From JAJRXR01 sp041987545 (GTDB lineage Bacteria; Planctomycetota; Phycisphaerae; Phycisphaerales; UBA1924), in assembly GCA_041987545.1 (NCBI GenBank), contig JBHIWH010000006.1:124001-188000 (forward strand): a stretch of DNA of 64,000 bases, in the 5' to 3' direction. Each line of letters starts with the position of its first letter. Position 1 is the first letter of the stretch. Positions 8,534 through 17,413 of the stretch are shown piece after piece. Under the pieces are notes generated by a model that worked only from the letters and a program-made list of their open reading frames with translations, did not search any database and was not told where the DNA came from. A program made the position numbers and the translations under genes.

Positions 8534-11113
8534 CTACGCGGCCCGGCGCGCCCCGCGGTCGACGGTCGGGAGGTTGGCGAGGGTACCGCGGGGCGGGGGC
8601 GCCGGCGGGCGGGCCGGGGCCAGGCGACCGATCGCCGCGAGCGCGGGGAAGGCCAGGACGTACCGCCACCGCCCGATCGAGGTGTTCATCGCGAGGGTGC
8701 GGCGGTAGAGGAGCATCGCCTCGCGCGTGAGGCCGTGGCGTGCGAGGAACAGCGAGCAGGGGCGGGTGGTGGCGGTGATCCACGCGTCGCGTTCGCGGCC
8801 GCGGTCGGACGAGGGCCCGTAGGCGCCGACGGCGCGGCGTTGGAGCAGGTGCTGCGCGCCGCGGTAGACGCTGGCCGGGTCCTGGCTCAGGCCCCGGTGC
8901 CGGGCGGCGCGTGGGCGGTGCTGGGCGTGGATGGGGTTGAGGTAGAAGACGAACCCCGGCTCGCGGGCGAGGCGGAGATACAGGTCGATGTCCTCGCCGC
9001 ACTGGCAGGCGGTGACCATCTCGCCGGCGCGGTCGAGCGCCGAGCGGCGGATCGCGACGCCCGAACCCGGCAGGTACGGCGGGCGTCGCCAGGCGGCGAG
9101 CATGTCCGGGAAGACGTCGGCGGCCGGGTGCGGCGCGGGGCCGCGGTCGATCTCGCCCTCGTCGTCGAAGAACGCGGTCTGGCTCGCGACGACGGCGGGC
9201 GAGTCGAAAAGCTCGATCGCCTCGCGGACGCGCCGGATCGCCCAGGGCAGGAGCACGTCGTCGGAGTCGAGCAGGAGGACGTAGTCGCCCGCGGCGTGCT
9301 CGAAGCCGGTGTTGCGGGCCGCGCCCACGCCCGCGTTGTCCTGGCGGACGGCGCGGACGATCCCGGGCAGGCGGTCCACGTACCGCTGGAGGACCTCGGG
9401 CGTGCCGTCGGTGGAGCCGTCGTCGACGACGACGATCTCGTCGTAGTCGCCGAGCTGGCCCAGGCAGGACTCGATGGCGCGGACGACGTCGGGCGAGCGG
9501 TTGTAGGTCGGGATGACGACGGAGATCATGACCGACGGCGCGGGAAGTGGTGTCGTGTTCGTGGCGGTCGCCGGGGTCGGTGTGGTCTGGGGAGCCGCGG
9601 CGGGCACGGGTCGTGCGAGCAGGCGGCGGACGCGAGCCGGCGCGATGCCCTCGGCCTGCGAGCGCAGGTCGCGCCAGGACTCGGGGAGCATCAAGCGGAC
9701 GAGCGCGGCGTACGCGATCGAGCCGGTCGCGGCGCCCACGATCAGGGGCGCCCAGGGTCCGGGCACGAACGACCGCGCCGCCTCGGCGCCCAGCCAGCAA
9801 AATCCGGTGCCCAGCGCGCCCACGAACAGCGGGCGGATGAAGGGCGTCATCGCCTCGGCCGCGCCCCGGCGGACGGCGACGACGTACGTCGCCGGCTCCA
9901 GCACGCCCACGAACAGGCTGAAGCCCAGCGCGACCAGCCAGATCGGGCCGACCGCGGCGGTGACCGCGGCGACGGCGAAGGAGCCGACGGCGGCGACGAC
10001 CGAGAGCATGAAGTGCGTGCGGAAGCGGCCCTGGGCCTGCAGCGCCGAGCCCGACGTCCAGCCGAACACCCGCAGCGGGATCGCCAGCGAGAGCATCTGC
10101 AGGACGATCACCGCCGGCGCCCAGCGCTCGGGGAAGACTGCGTCCATGAAGTCCGCGGCCAGCGGGATCTGGAACCACGCCATCGGGATGACCAGCAGCA
10201 TGAGCAGGCGCGAGGCCCGCTCGAGGGCCGCGGCCTGGCGGGCCGGCTGGCCGTTCATCCGCGAGAGCGTCGGAAGCAGCACACGCCGCACCGCGTGCCC
10301 CAGCAGCATCAGGGGCTGCAGCGCCAGAGCGAACGCGAAGTAGAACAGACCGACCGCGGCGGTCGTCGAGAACACACCCAGGAAGATCGACCCCGACTGG
10401 GTCATCAGCGTGTAGAGCCCGGTCGCGCCGAAGACGAACAGGCTCGAGGCGATCAGGTACTTCCAGCGCCGGCCCTGCAGCGACCAGGCCGGGCGGACGG
10501 GGGCGTTCCACCAGAGGACGGCCGCGTTGATGGCGGCGAAGACGAGCCCGGGCAGGACGATCGAGTACGCGCCGAAGCCGATGGCGGCCAGGGCGATCGT
10601 CATCAGCACGCGGCCGATGGTGTTCGCGACGCCGAACGCGCCGAGGAATCCGAACCGGAGCTGGGCGTGCAGCTGCGCGTCGGCGGCGGCGGCGAGCGAG
10701 TAGAGGAACGTCGTGACGGCGAGGACGGCGAGCAGGCCGACGAGCTCGGGCTCGCCGTAGACGTGCGCGACGATCGGCGAGACGCCGAGCATGACGAGCA
10801 TGCCCGCCAGTCCCGTGACGACCGAGAGCCAGAAGCCGGGCGTGATCCAGCGTGTGGAGCGGTTGTGTCGCTGGGTGAGGATCTCGCGGAGGCCGGCCTG
10901 GCTGACGAGGGCGACGAAGATGGAGACGGAGTAGGCCATGCCGATGAGGCCGAAGGCCTCGGGCATGAGCAGCCAGCCGAGCACAAGGTTGCTGGCGACG
11001 CCGGCGACCTTGGAGCAGAGCGACTGGACGAAGAGCCACGAGACGCCGCGGGCGGCGTGCCCGGCCATCGGGGCGTCTCGGCCGGTCTGTGAGTAGTTCT
11101 CGGGTGTGCTCAT
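8534..11113 (-). CDS. Flippase-glycosyltransferase family 2 fusion protein
   Basis: One uninterrupted frame of 859 residues. Residues about 17-490 form a multi-helix MOP/PST flippase (GVSWLFVQSLCSKVAG, LVLGWLLMPEAFGLIGMAY, then alternating hydrophobic segments). A linker rich in Pro, Ala and Thr (about 497-527) leads to a GT2 domain starting at M529 (ISVVIPTYNRS), with VVVDDGSTDGT and the LLLDSDDVLLPW D-x-D region. No stop codon lies between the halves. The ATG at 11113 is used; a second ATG 15 codons on (MAGHAARG) is possible. The GT2 domain would face the cytoplasm next to the export channel. An internal start at 9529 could also yield free GT2. It opens the minus-strand locus. Confidence 0.88.
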   Translation of the reverse strand: MSTPENYSQTGRDAPMAGHAARGVSWLFVQSLCSKVAGVASNLVLGWLLMPEAFGLIGMAYSVSIFVALVSQAGLREILTQRHNRSTRWITPGFWLSVVTGLAGMLVMLGVSPIVAHVYGEPELVGLLAVLAVTTFLYSLAAAADAQLHAQLRFGFLGAFGVANTIGRVLMTIALAAIGFGAYSIVLPGLVFAAINAAVLWWNAPVRPAWSLQGRRWKYLIASSLFVFGATGLYTLMTQSGSIFLGVFSTTAAVGLFYFAFALALQPLMLLGHAVRRVLLPTLSRMNGQPARQAAALERASRLLMLLVIPMAWFQIPLAADFMDAVFPERWAPAVIVLQMLSLAIPLRVFGWTSGSALQAQGRFRTHFMLSVVAAVGSFAVAAVTAAVGPIWLVALGFSLFVGVLEPATYVVAVRRGAAEAMTPFIRPLFVGALGTGFCWLGAEAARSFVPGPWAPLIVGAATGSIAYAALVRLMLPESWRDLRSQAEGIAPARVRRLLARPVPAAAPQTTPTPATATNTTPLPAPSVMISVVIPTYNRSPDVVRAIESCLGQLGDYDEIVVVDDGSTDGTPEVLQRYVDRLPGIVRAVRQDNAGVGAARNTGFEHAAGDYVLLLDSDDVLLPWAIRRVREAIELFDSPAVVASQTAFFDDEGEIDRGPAPHPAADVFPDMLAAWRRPPYLPGSGVAIRRSALDRAGEMVTACQCGEDIDLYLRLAREPGFVFYLNPIHAQHRPRAARHRGLSQDPASVYRGAQHLLQRRAVGAYGPSSDRGRERDAWITATTRPCSLFLARHGLTREAMLLYRRTLAMNTSIGRWRYVLAFPALAAIGRLAPARPPAPPPRGTLANLPTVDRGARRAA

Positions 11114-11309
11114 CGCGTCTGAGGGCCTTCCTCGCCCGGACCTATCGGTCGGCCCGGCTTGGCGGTGAAGGGCGGGTGGACGAGGCCGGGCAAAGAGTCC
11201 GGCACGTCCGATAGCCACCGCCGCGGGGCGTGCATCGGCGAATCACGGGCGGTAGGCTGGCCCGCCCGCGAGGCCTGGCGACGAGGGGCGCGGCACAAGA
11301 GGAGTCGGG

Positions 11310-12152
11310 ATGGCCCAGCCAGACGTGCATCTGCCGCAGCGACGCGCCGGTGTCGGCTTCCTGAAGACCGCGAGGGGCGACGCGTGGTACGTCCAGCCCC
11401 TGCTCGTGCTGCTGGGCCTGGGCGCGTTCATCGTGTACTCGACGTGGGCCGCGTTCGTGGGCGTGGACTACCACTGCGGCGTGAACGGCGCGAACTACCT
11501 GAGCCCGTTCTATTCGCCCCTGCTCTTCGACGCCCCAAACGTCGATCCCACGGGGCACGCGTGGTTCGGCGCGTGGCCAGGGTGGTGGCCCGCGTTCATC
11601 CCCGCCTCGCCCGCGCTGCTGATCCTGTGGGCGCCCGGGGGCTTTCGATTCACGTGCTACTACTACCGGGGCGCGTACTACAAGTCGTTCTGGGGCGCGC
11701 CCCCCGGGTGCGCCGTGGGCGGGCCGCACACCAAGCGGTACCGCGGCGAGCGCCGCTTCCCGCTGATCCTGCAGAACGTGCACCGGTACTTCCTGTACCT
11801 GGCCATCGCGTTCCTGTTCATCCTCGCCTACGACGCGTTCAGCGCGATGTGGTTCGTCGGCGAGGACGGCGCCAAGAGCTTCGGCCTCGGCATCGGCACA
11901 CTCGTCCTGATCGTCAACCCGATCCTGCTCGGGGGCTACACGCTCGGGTGCCACTCGCTGCGGCATCTGGTGGGCGGGCGGAAGGATTGCGTGTCCGCCA
12001 ACGGCGCGCAGAAGAAGGCGTACGACTGCGTGAGCTGTCTGAACCGCGGGCACATGCGATGGGCGTGGGCGAGCCTGTTCTGGGTGGGATTCACCGACCT
12101 GTACGTGCGGCTGTGCGCCTCGGGCGTCATCAACGACGTGAGGATCATCTGA
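11310..12152 (+). CDS. sdhC: Succinate dehydrogenase membrane anchor (Sdh1-type cytochrome b/SdhC-like)
   Basis: 280 residues with about five hydrophobic segments (roughly 28-52, 95-112, 158-181, 193-212, 250-268). It matches the single-chain anchors found with actinobacterial Sdh1-type enzymes: GGFRFTCYYYRGAYYKSFW, PPGCAV, LQNVHRYFLY and GCHSLRHLVGG. Conserved candidate ligands are C116, C134, H158, C214, H215 and H219. For mycobacterial Sdh1 a membrane-embedded Rieske-type Fe-S cluster has been described structurally (from memory); whether the same ligands are used here is inference. It anchors SdhAB and passes electrons to quinone. The stop overlaps the sdhA start by one base (TGATG). Confidence 0.87.
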   Translation: MAQPDVHLPQRRAGVGFLKTARGDAWYVQPLLVLLGLGAFIVYSTWAAFVGVDYHCGVNGANYLSPFYSPLLFDAPNVDPTGHAWFGAWPGWWPAFIPASPALLILWAPGGFRFTCYYYRGAYYKSFWGAPPGCAVGGPHTKRYRGERRFPLILQNVHRYFLYLAIAFLFILAYDAFSAMWFVGEDGAKSFGLGIGTLVLIVNPILLGGYTLGCHSLRHLVGGRKDCVSANGAQKKAYDCVSCLNRGHMRWAWASLFWVGFTDLYVRLCASGVINDVRII

Positions 12153-13969
12153 TGGCTTCCGAGGCGTACACGACACACGAGCACGACGTGCTGATCATCG
12201 GCGCCGGGGGCGCGGGGCTGCGGGCGGCGATCGAGGCGTCGGCCGCGGGCGTCCGGGTCGGTCTGGTGTGCAAGTCGCTGCTGGGCAAGGCGCACACCGT
12301 GATGGCCGAGGGCGGCGTGGCGGCGGCGCTGGCCAACGTGGACGACCGGGACAACTGGCGGGTGCATTTTTCGGACACGATGCGGGGCGGGCAGTACCTG
12401 AACAACTGGCGGATGGCCGAGCTTCATGCGCAGCAGGCGCCCGACCGGGTCCGCGAGCTGGAGGCCTGGGGCGCCGTCATGGACCGGACGCCCAAGGGCA
12501 CGATCCTGCAGCGGAACTTCGGCGGGCACAAATACCCGCGCCTGGCGCACGTGGGCGACCGGACGGGCCTCGAGATGCTCCGCACGCTCCAGGACCACGG
12601 CATCCACCAGGGCATCGAGGTCTTCATGGAGTACACCATCACCACCCTGCTCAAGGACGGCGGGCGGGTGGTGGGGGCGTTCGGCTACGACCGGGAGCGG
12701 GGCCGATTCCACGTCTGGAAGGCCGGCGCGGTCGTGCTCGCCACGGGCGGGATCGGGCGCGCGTTCAAGATCACGTCCAACAGCTGGGAGTGCTCGGGCG
12801 ACGGGCACGCGCTGGCGTACCACGCGGGCGCCGAGCTGGTGGACATGGAGTTCGTCCAGTTCCACCCGACCGGGATGGTCTGGCCCCCGAGTGTCCGCGG
12901 CATCCTGGTGACCGAGGGAGTCCGGGGCGAGGGCGGGATCCTGCGGAACAAGGACGGCAAGCGGTTCATGTTCGACGACATCCCGGACCTCTACAAGGAC
13001 CAGACCGCCGACAATGAGGAAGAAGGCTGGCGGTACGTCACGGGCGACAAGGACGCCCGCCGCCCGCCCGAGCTGCTGACCCGCGACCACGTCGCCCGGT
13101 GCATCGTCCGCGAGATCAAGGCCGGCCGCGGCAGCCCGCACGGCGGCGTGTTCCTCGACATCGCGTGGATCAAGGAGAAGATCCCCAACGCGCCCGAGCA
13201 CATCAAGAAGAAGCTGCCCAGCATGCACCACCAGTTCAAGGAGCTGGCGGGGGTGGACATCACGGCCGAGCCCATGGAGGTCGGCCCGACGACGCACTAC
13301 GTCATGGGCGGCGTGAAGATCGACGGGGACACGCAGATGTCGAGCGTGCCCGGCCTGTTCGCTGCGGGCGAGGTCGCGGGCGGGCTGCACGGGGCCAACC
13401 GCCTGGGCGGCAACTCGCTGTCCGACCTGCTCGTCTTCGGCAAGCTCGCGGGCGAGCACGCGGGCGAGCACGCCAAGGCCCACGGCGTCGGGCACGTGGA
13501 CGAGGGCCAGATCGAGGACGCCATGCGCGAGGCGCTCGCCCCCTTCGAGCGCACCGACGGCGAGAACCCGTACGACATCCAGCACGACCTGCAGGACATG
13601 ATGCAGGAGCAGTCGGGCATCGTCCGCAACGAGACCGAGATGGCCAAGGCCGTCGATGGGCTGGCGAAGCTCCGCGAGCGGGCGTCGAGGGCGCGGGCGG
13701 ACGGGCACCGGGAGTACAACCCGGGCTGGCACACGGCCCTGGACCTGAAGAACCTGCTGGCCGTCGCCGAGGCGGTGGTGCGGTCGGCCCTGGACCGGCG
13801 CGAGAGCCGCGGCGCGCACTTCCGCGAGGACTACCCGAGCAAGGACGAGGCGCACGGGTACCACAACACCGTGACCAGCCGCGGCGGCGACGGGCACATG
13901 AGCGTCGTGCGGCTGGACATCCCCGAGATCCGCGAGGACCTGAGGCAGATCATCGAGGAGATGGGGTGA
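12152..13969 (+). CDS. sdhA: Succinate dehydrogenase / fumarate reductase flavoprotein subunit
   Basis: 605 residues, about family length. The FAD-binding motif GAGGAGLRAAIEA starts at residue 17. H48 in KAHTVMAEGGVAAAL is the expected site of covalent FAD attachment. The active-site HPTG loop, the RGEGGILRNKDGKRF arginine region, and HGANRLGGNSLSDLLVFG near the C-terminal third all match. It oxidises succinate to fumarate in the TCA cycle, or the reverse, on the cytoplasmic face of the membrane. The ATG at 12152 overlaps the stop of the anchor gene (TGATG) and its own stop overlaps sdhB the same way, giving a translationally coupled anchor-A-B order. Confidence 0.97.
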   Translation: MASEAYTTHEHDVLIIGAGGAGLRAAIEASAAGVRVGLVCKSLLGKAHTVMAEGGVAAALANVDDRDNWRVHFSDTMRGGQYLNNWRMAELHAQQAPDRVRELEAWGAVMDRTPKGTILQRNFGGHKYPRLAHVGDRTGLEMLRTLQDHGIHQGIEVFMEYTITTLLKDGGRVVGAFGYDRERGRFHVWKAGAVVLATGGIGRAFKITSNSWECSGDGHALAYHAGAELVDMEFVQFHPTGMVWPPSVRGILVTEGVRGEGGILRNKDGKRFMFDDIPDLYKDQTADNEEEGWRYVTGDKDARRPPELLTRDHVARCIVREIKAGRGSPHGGVFLDIAWIKEKIPNAPEHIKKKLPSMHHQFKELAGVDITAEPMEVGPTTHYVMGGVKIDGDTQMSSVPGLFAAGEVAGGLHGANRLGGNSLSDLLVFGKLAGEHAGEHAKAHGVGHVDEGQIEDAMREALAPFERTDGENPYDIQHDLQDMMQEQSGIVRNETEMAKAVDGLAKLRERASRARADGHREYNPGWHTALDLKNLLAVAEAVVRSALDRRESRGAHFREDYPSKDEAHGYHNTVTSRGGDGHMSVVRLDIPEIREDLRQIIEEMG

Positions 13970-14730
13970 TGGCCGAGTCGAGACAGGTCACATTCCGGGT
14001 CTGGCGGGGCGACAAGTCCGGGGGCGAGCTTGTCGAGTACGCGACCGGCGTGACGACGGGAATGGTCGTGCTGGACGCGGTGCACCAGATCCAGGCCGAG
14101 AGCGCCCCCGATCTGGCGTGCCGGTGGAACTGCAAGGCGGGCAAGTGCGGCTCGTGCTCGGCGGAGGTCAACGGCAAGCCCCGCCTGATGTGCATGACGC
14201 GGATGGACGAGATCGATACTTCCGCGCCCGTGACCATCCGGCCGATGCAGACCTTCCCGCCGATCCGGGACCTGGTGACGGACGTCAGCTGGAACTTCGA
14301 GGTCAAGAAACGCATCAAGAAGTTCACGCCCCGCAAGCCCGACAACGCCGACGGCACGTGGAACATGGCCCAGGCCGACGTCGAGCGGGTCCAGGAGTTC
14401 CGCAAGTGCATCGAGTGCTTCCTGTGCCAGAACGTCTGCCACGTCCTGCGTGAGCACGAGCGGCACCCAGAGTTCGCGGGCCCCAGGCACTTCATCTACA
14501 CGGCCCAGCTCGAGATGCACCCGCTGGACACCGAGGACCGCCTGGGCCAGCTGAAGGACGAGCAGAACATCGGGTACTGCAACATCACCAAGTGCTGCAC
14601 GAAGGTCTGCCCGGAGCACATCACGATCACGGACAACGGCATCATCCCCCTGAAGGAGCGGGTGGTGGACGAGTTCTACGACCCCCTCACCAGGCTCTTC
14701 CGCATCTTCAGGCCCGGGAACACGAAGTAA
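13969..14730 (+). CDS. sdhB: Succinate dehydrogenase iron-sulfur subunit
   Basis: 253 residues. A ferredoxin-type N-domain carries C51, C55, C60, C63 and C75, the [2Fe-2S] set plus one extra Cys. The C-domain carries C147-x2-C150-x2-C153-x3-C157 and C204, C209 or C210, C214 for the [4Fe-4S] and [3Fe-4S] clusters. It carries electrons from the SdhA flavin to the membrane anchor. The ATG at 13969 shares a base with the sdhA stop (TGATG); a longer in-frame extension upstream lies inside sdhA and is rejected. The short basic tail (RIFRPGNTK) is typical of Sdh1-type subunits. It is followed after 27 bp by a small TPR-like gene, probably in the same transcript. Confidence 0.97.
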   Translation: MAESRQVTFRVWRGDKSGGELVEYATGVTTGMVVLDAVHQIQAESAPDLACRWNCKAGKCGSCSAEVNGKPRLMCMTRMDEIDTSAPVTIRPMQTFPPIRDLVTDVSWNFEVKKRIKKFTPRKPDNADGTWNMAQADVERVQEFRKCIECFLCQNVCHVLREHERHPEFAGPRHFIYTAQLEMHPLDTEDRLGQLKDEQNIGYCNITKCCTKVCPEHITITDNGIIPLKERVVDEFYDPLTRLFRIFRPGNTK

Positions 14731-14757
14731 GGCGGGACGGACACGAGGAGGCGGCCG

Positions 14758-15279
14758 ATGGGCGAGCTGAAGCGCATCCACCAGGACACGATCCCGCGGG
14801 CGATCTCGAAGGCCGAGCGGTATCGGCTGCTGAACGAGCCCTGGGAATCGGAGAGCATCTGCCGGGACATCCTGGCGGCCGACCCCGAGAACCAGGACGT
14901 GCTGGTGCTGCTGCTGCTGTCGATCACGGACCAGTTCCGCCGCCGAAAGGGCGTGGACGAGTCGACGGCCGAGGAGGTGCTGGCCAAGATCACCGACCCG
15001 TACCGCCGCGCGTACTACGGCGGGGTGATCTGCGAGCGGTGGGCCAAGCGGCTGCTGCAGGCGGACTACGGCGCCGAGGTCGTGCTCGAGCGGCTCCGCC
15101 GGGCGATGGACCTGTACACCGAGGCGCAGCGCATGGCGCCCGAGCACAACGAGGACGCGATCCTCCGCTGGAACACGTGCGAGCGGCTCATCGAGCGGTT
15201 CGGGCTCGACGAGGGCGACGCGCGGTCGTGGGACCTGGCGCATATCGAGCACTTCGACGACGAGATGCCGTCGCGGTAG
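14758..15279 (+). CDS. Small TPR-like helical protein downstream of sdhB
   Basis: 173 residues, no signal peptide, no membrane helix. The predicted fold is all helical; residues about 15-50 (AERYRLLNEPWESESICRDI, then LAADPENQDVL) resemble one TPR motif and residues 110-140 (AMDLYTEAQRMAPEHNEDA) a second. A Shine-Dalgarno-like GAGG lies 9 bp before the ATG (GGACACGAGGAGGCGGCCG region). The 27-bp gap from sdhB suggests co-transcription. A role in assembling or stabilising the dehydrogenase is possible from position alone. I do not recognise a named family. Confidence 0.8.
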   Translation: MGELKRIHQDTIPRAISKAERYRLLNEPWESESICRDILAADPENQDVLVLLLLSITDQFRRRKGVDESTAEEVLAKITDPYRRAYYGGVICERWAKRLLQADYGAEVVLERLRRAMDLYTEAQRMAPEHNEDAILRWNTCERLIERFGLDEGDARSWDLAHIEHFDDEMPSR

Positions 15280-15300
15280 CCCCGGCGATCGGGTCGGGCG

Positions 15301-16422
15301 TCAGGGGTTCAGGTGGATGCGCCGATGGAGCCGCTGCGTCGCGGCGCGGCGGGCCTCGATCCCGTCGAACACCTCATGCAGCGACGGCTGGGGCGGGGGG
15401 ATCGGGTCGTCCCAGCCCCGACCGGCGGCGGGGCCCAGGGGCCAGCCCGGGTCGCCGGAGTGTGTGCCGAGCAGGTCGTCGAGCCAGCCGTCGCGCCGCA
15501 TGTCCGCCGGGACGCCGACGCGTCGGCCCGGTGTCAGCGTGGGACGCGACCGGGGCGGCGTCAGCGCGCCGGGCTCGATCTCGAAGCTCGCGAGGAACTC
15601 GTCGAGCGAGGGCGCCGGCGCGGCGTCGGCCGCGGCCGGGGGCAGCTCCAGCTTGATCGCCGGCGCCGCGGCCTGGGTCAGCGCGGTCCCGGTGGCCGGG
15701 GCCCGGCTGGTGAGTGTCGCCGGCGTGCTCGCGTTGAGGATCTCCGCCGCGTGCCGCGTGACCGCGACCGAGGTCGGCGGGAGGATCACGATGCTGCGGC
15801 TCAGCCAGTCCTCGCTGACCGGGCCGAGCGCATTCCCGCCCGCGGCCCGATCCAGCAGGCGGATCGCGATGCGCTCGCGGCTGGCGTCGGAGATCGGCCG
15901 CTCGTCGAGCTCGTTCCACCAGACTCTGGCCTCGACGTCGGGCGCGATCGCGAGTCGGGCGGTGATGACGGGTGTCGGCGCGACGGAGACGAGCGTGCTC
16001 GTCGGCGTGAGCGCGAGGGCGAGGAGGGGCACGCCGACGATCGCGGCGGCGAGCCCGAGCCGGCGGACGCGCTCGGGGTAGACGGGCCGGCCCCTGACCA
16101 GCCCGCCGTACCAGCGCCACGGCGCGCCGCACTCGCAGCACGCGGTCACGATCTTCTCGGAGTCGGGGTACGGGTACCCGCATCGGCGGCACGAGGGGGT
16201 CGAGCCGACGCGGAGCCGGCGCTGCAGCACGAACGCGAGCGGGCCGATGGTCAACGCGAGGACACCGAGCGCGCCCGGCGCGATCGAGGCGGCGCTGACG
16301 AGCATCTGCTCGCCACCTCCCTCCCGCGCGACGACGGTGGCGGCGAAGAAGAGGACGGCGGCCGCGATGGCCGAGGCCGAGACGGGCAGGATGAGCCGCG
16401 TGATCCGCACCGGGGGCATCAT
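15301..16422 (-). CDS. Membrane protein with zinc ribbon, unknown function
   Basis: 373 residues. Two hydrophobic helices near the N-terminus (about 8-30 and 42-64) are followed by a zinc-ribbon pattern, C-x2-C (CRRCGYPYPDSEK) and C-x2-C (CCECGAPW), then a third helix (about 122-143). The remaining 230 residues are low-complexity, Pro/Ala/Thr-rich, and probably lie outside the membrane or in the cytoplasm. Two adjacent ATGs (16422 and 16419) both fit; the first is used. It is convergent with the small TPR-like gene, with 21 bp between the stops. No enzyme motif is seen; similar zinc-ribbon membrane proteins are common and uncharacterised in planctomycetes. Confidence 0.75.
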   Translation of the reverse strand: MMPPVRITRLILPVSASAIAAAVLFFAATVVAREGGGEQMLVSAASIAPGALGVLALTIGPLAFVLQRRLRVGSTPSCRRCGYPYPDSEKIVTACCECGAPWRWYGGLVRGRPVYPERVRRLGLAAAIVGVPLLALALTPTSTLVSVAPTPVITARLAIAPDVEARVWWNELDERPISDASRERIAIRLLDRAAGGNALGPVSEDWLSRSIVILPPTSVAVTRHAAEILNASTPATLTSRAPATGTALTQAAAPAIKLELPPAAADAAPAPSLDEFLASFEIEPGALTPPRSRPTLTPGRRVGVPADMRRDGWLDDLLGTHSGDPGWPLGPAAGRGWDDPIPPPQPSLHEVFDGIEARRAATQRLHRRIHLNP

Positions 16423-16451
16423 ACCGGGACGCCGCGTCGTCCCCAACGAGA

Positions 16452-16488
16452 ACGCCGCCGCCGACAGAGGAGCGGTCGGCGGCGGCGT
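16452..16488. terminator. GC-rich hairpin, possible terminator after the spondin gene
   Basis: A perfect 14-bp inverted repeat (arms 16452-16465 and 16475-16488, 9-base loop) begins 38 bp after the stop of the minus-strand spondin gene. The arms contain repeated GCC/GGC triplets. There is no T-run on either strand, so it would be a stabilising 3' hairpin or a weak terminator rather than a classical intrinsic terminator. Confidence 0.45.
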
Positions 16489-16526
16489 CCGGTGAGGTGG
16501 TGGGACAAACCGTGGGCTGGTCCAGC

Positions 16527-17315
16527 TCAGCCGCGGCGGCGGCGCCCGGCGGCGACGACGCCCGCGAGCAGCATCGCCGAGACCCCACCCGGCGCCGGCG
16601 TGATCGTGATCCGGGCGATCAGGTCGTCGCGCCCGAAGGCGGACGTGATCGACCCGCCGTCGGCGGTCGTGGCGCCGACGATCGAGTTGAGGTAGTCCGT
16701 CGCGCCCGCGCCCGAGAAGAACGCCGTCACGACCCCGCCCTCGTCGGCGCCCAACGTCGCGTCCAGCCCGTCCACGAACGCCGCGCCGTTGGCGATGTCG
16801 TTGACCTCCGAGCCCGCGTCCCAGACGTCCGAACCGTAGATCTCGATGACCAGGGGCCCGTTGAAGTTGCCCGCGGCGTCGAACAGCTCGATCGCGCCGT
16901 CGTTGCCCACGAACATGTCGTTGCTGGGCACGACCATCGAGGCGTAGCTGAAGAAGCGGTTGACGGTCGGGTCGCCGACGCTGAGCGTGGTCGAGGCCGA
17001 CTCGCCCGGGCTGAACACGGGTGCCCCGTTGGGCTCGGCGAGCGTCGTCTGCACGGCCGAGGCCTGCGCGGCGGTCAGGGCGCCGGAGACGACGCTCGTG
17101 TCGCCAAGCTCGGCGATGGTCATGATCCCCGCCCCGGCGGCGGCGCCGGTGTCGAAGGCGTCGAACGACCCGTCGTGCAGCGCCAGCCAGAACGGCGTCA
17201 CCGAGAACCCGCCCGCAGGGGACGTGTTCTCGACGGTGATGCTGACGGTCTGGGCGCTGGCGGCGGGCGCGGCGATCGCGCCCGCGGCGATGGCCGCGAC
17301 GATTGAGACTCTCAT
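16527..17315 (-). CDS. Secreted spondin-domain protein with PEP-CTERM-like tail
   Basis: 262 residues. A signal peptide (MRVSIVAAIAAGAIAAPAASAQ) is followed by a spondin_N-type domain: ITVENTSPAGGFSVTPFWLA, then LHDGSFDAFDTGAAAGAGI and a conserved SFFSYASM-like segment (RFFSYASMVVPSNDMF). The C-terminus APGGVSAMLLAGVVAAGRRRRG has the Pro-hydrophobic-Arg plan of PEP-CTERM-type sorting tails. A GGAGGA ribosome site sits 6 bases before the ATG, fixing the start. The product is probably exported and held at or released from the surface. Ligand and role are unknown; bacterial spondin_N proteins are largely uncharacterised. Confidence 0.85.
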   Translation of the reverse strand: MRVSIVAAIAAGAIAAPAASAQTVSITVENTSPAGGFSVTPFWLALHDGSFDAFDTGAAAGAGIMTIAELGDTSVVSGALTAAQASAVQTTLAEPNGAPVFSPGESASTTLSVGDPTVNRFFSYASMVVPSNDMFVGNDGAIELFDAAGNFNGPLVIEIYGSDVWDAGSEVNDIANGAAFVDGLDATLGADEGGVVTAFFSGAGATDYLNSIVGATTADGGSITSAFGRDDLIARITITPAPGGVSAMLLAGVVAAGRRRRG

Positions 17316-17413
17316 GTCGATTCCTCCTGTCCGCGTATCTGCACACACACGCACGCCGGACGCGCCCGGCGTGCCCCGTGGTGAGTCAGCCCCGCGGCGC
17401 GGGCCTTGCAGGA

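Noticed and set aside
9529..9531. Internal ATG that could make the GT2 a separate gene
   Set aside because: No stop separates it from the flippase part, and only a linker lies between. A secondary start remains possible but does not remove the fusion.
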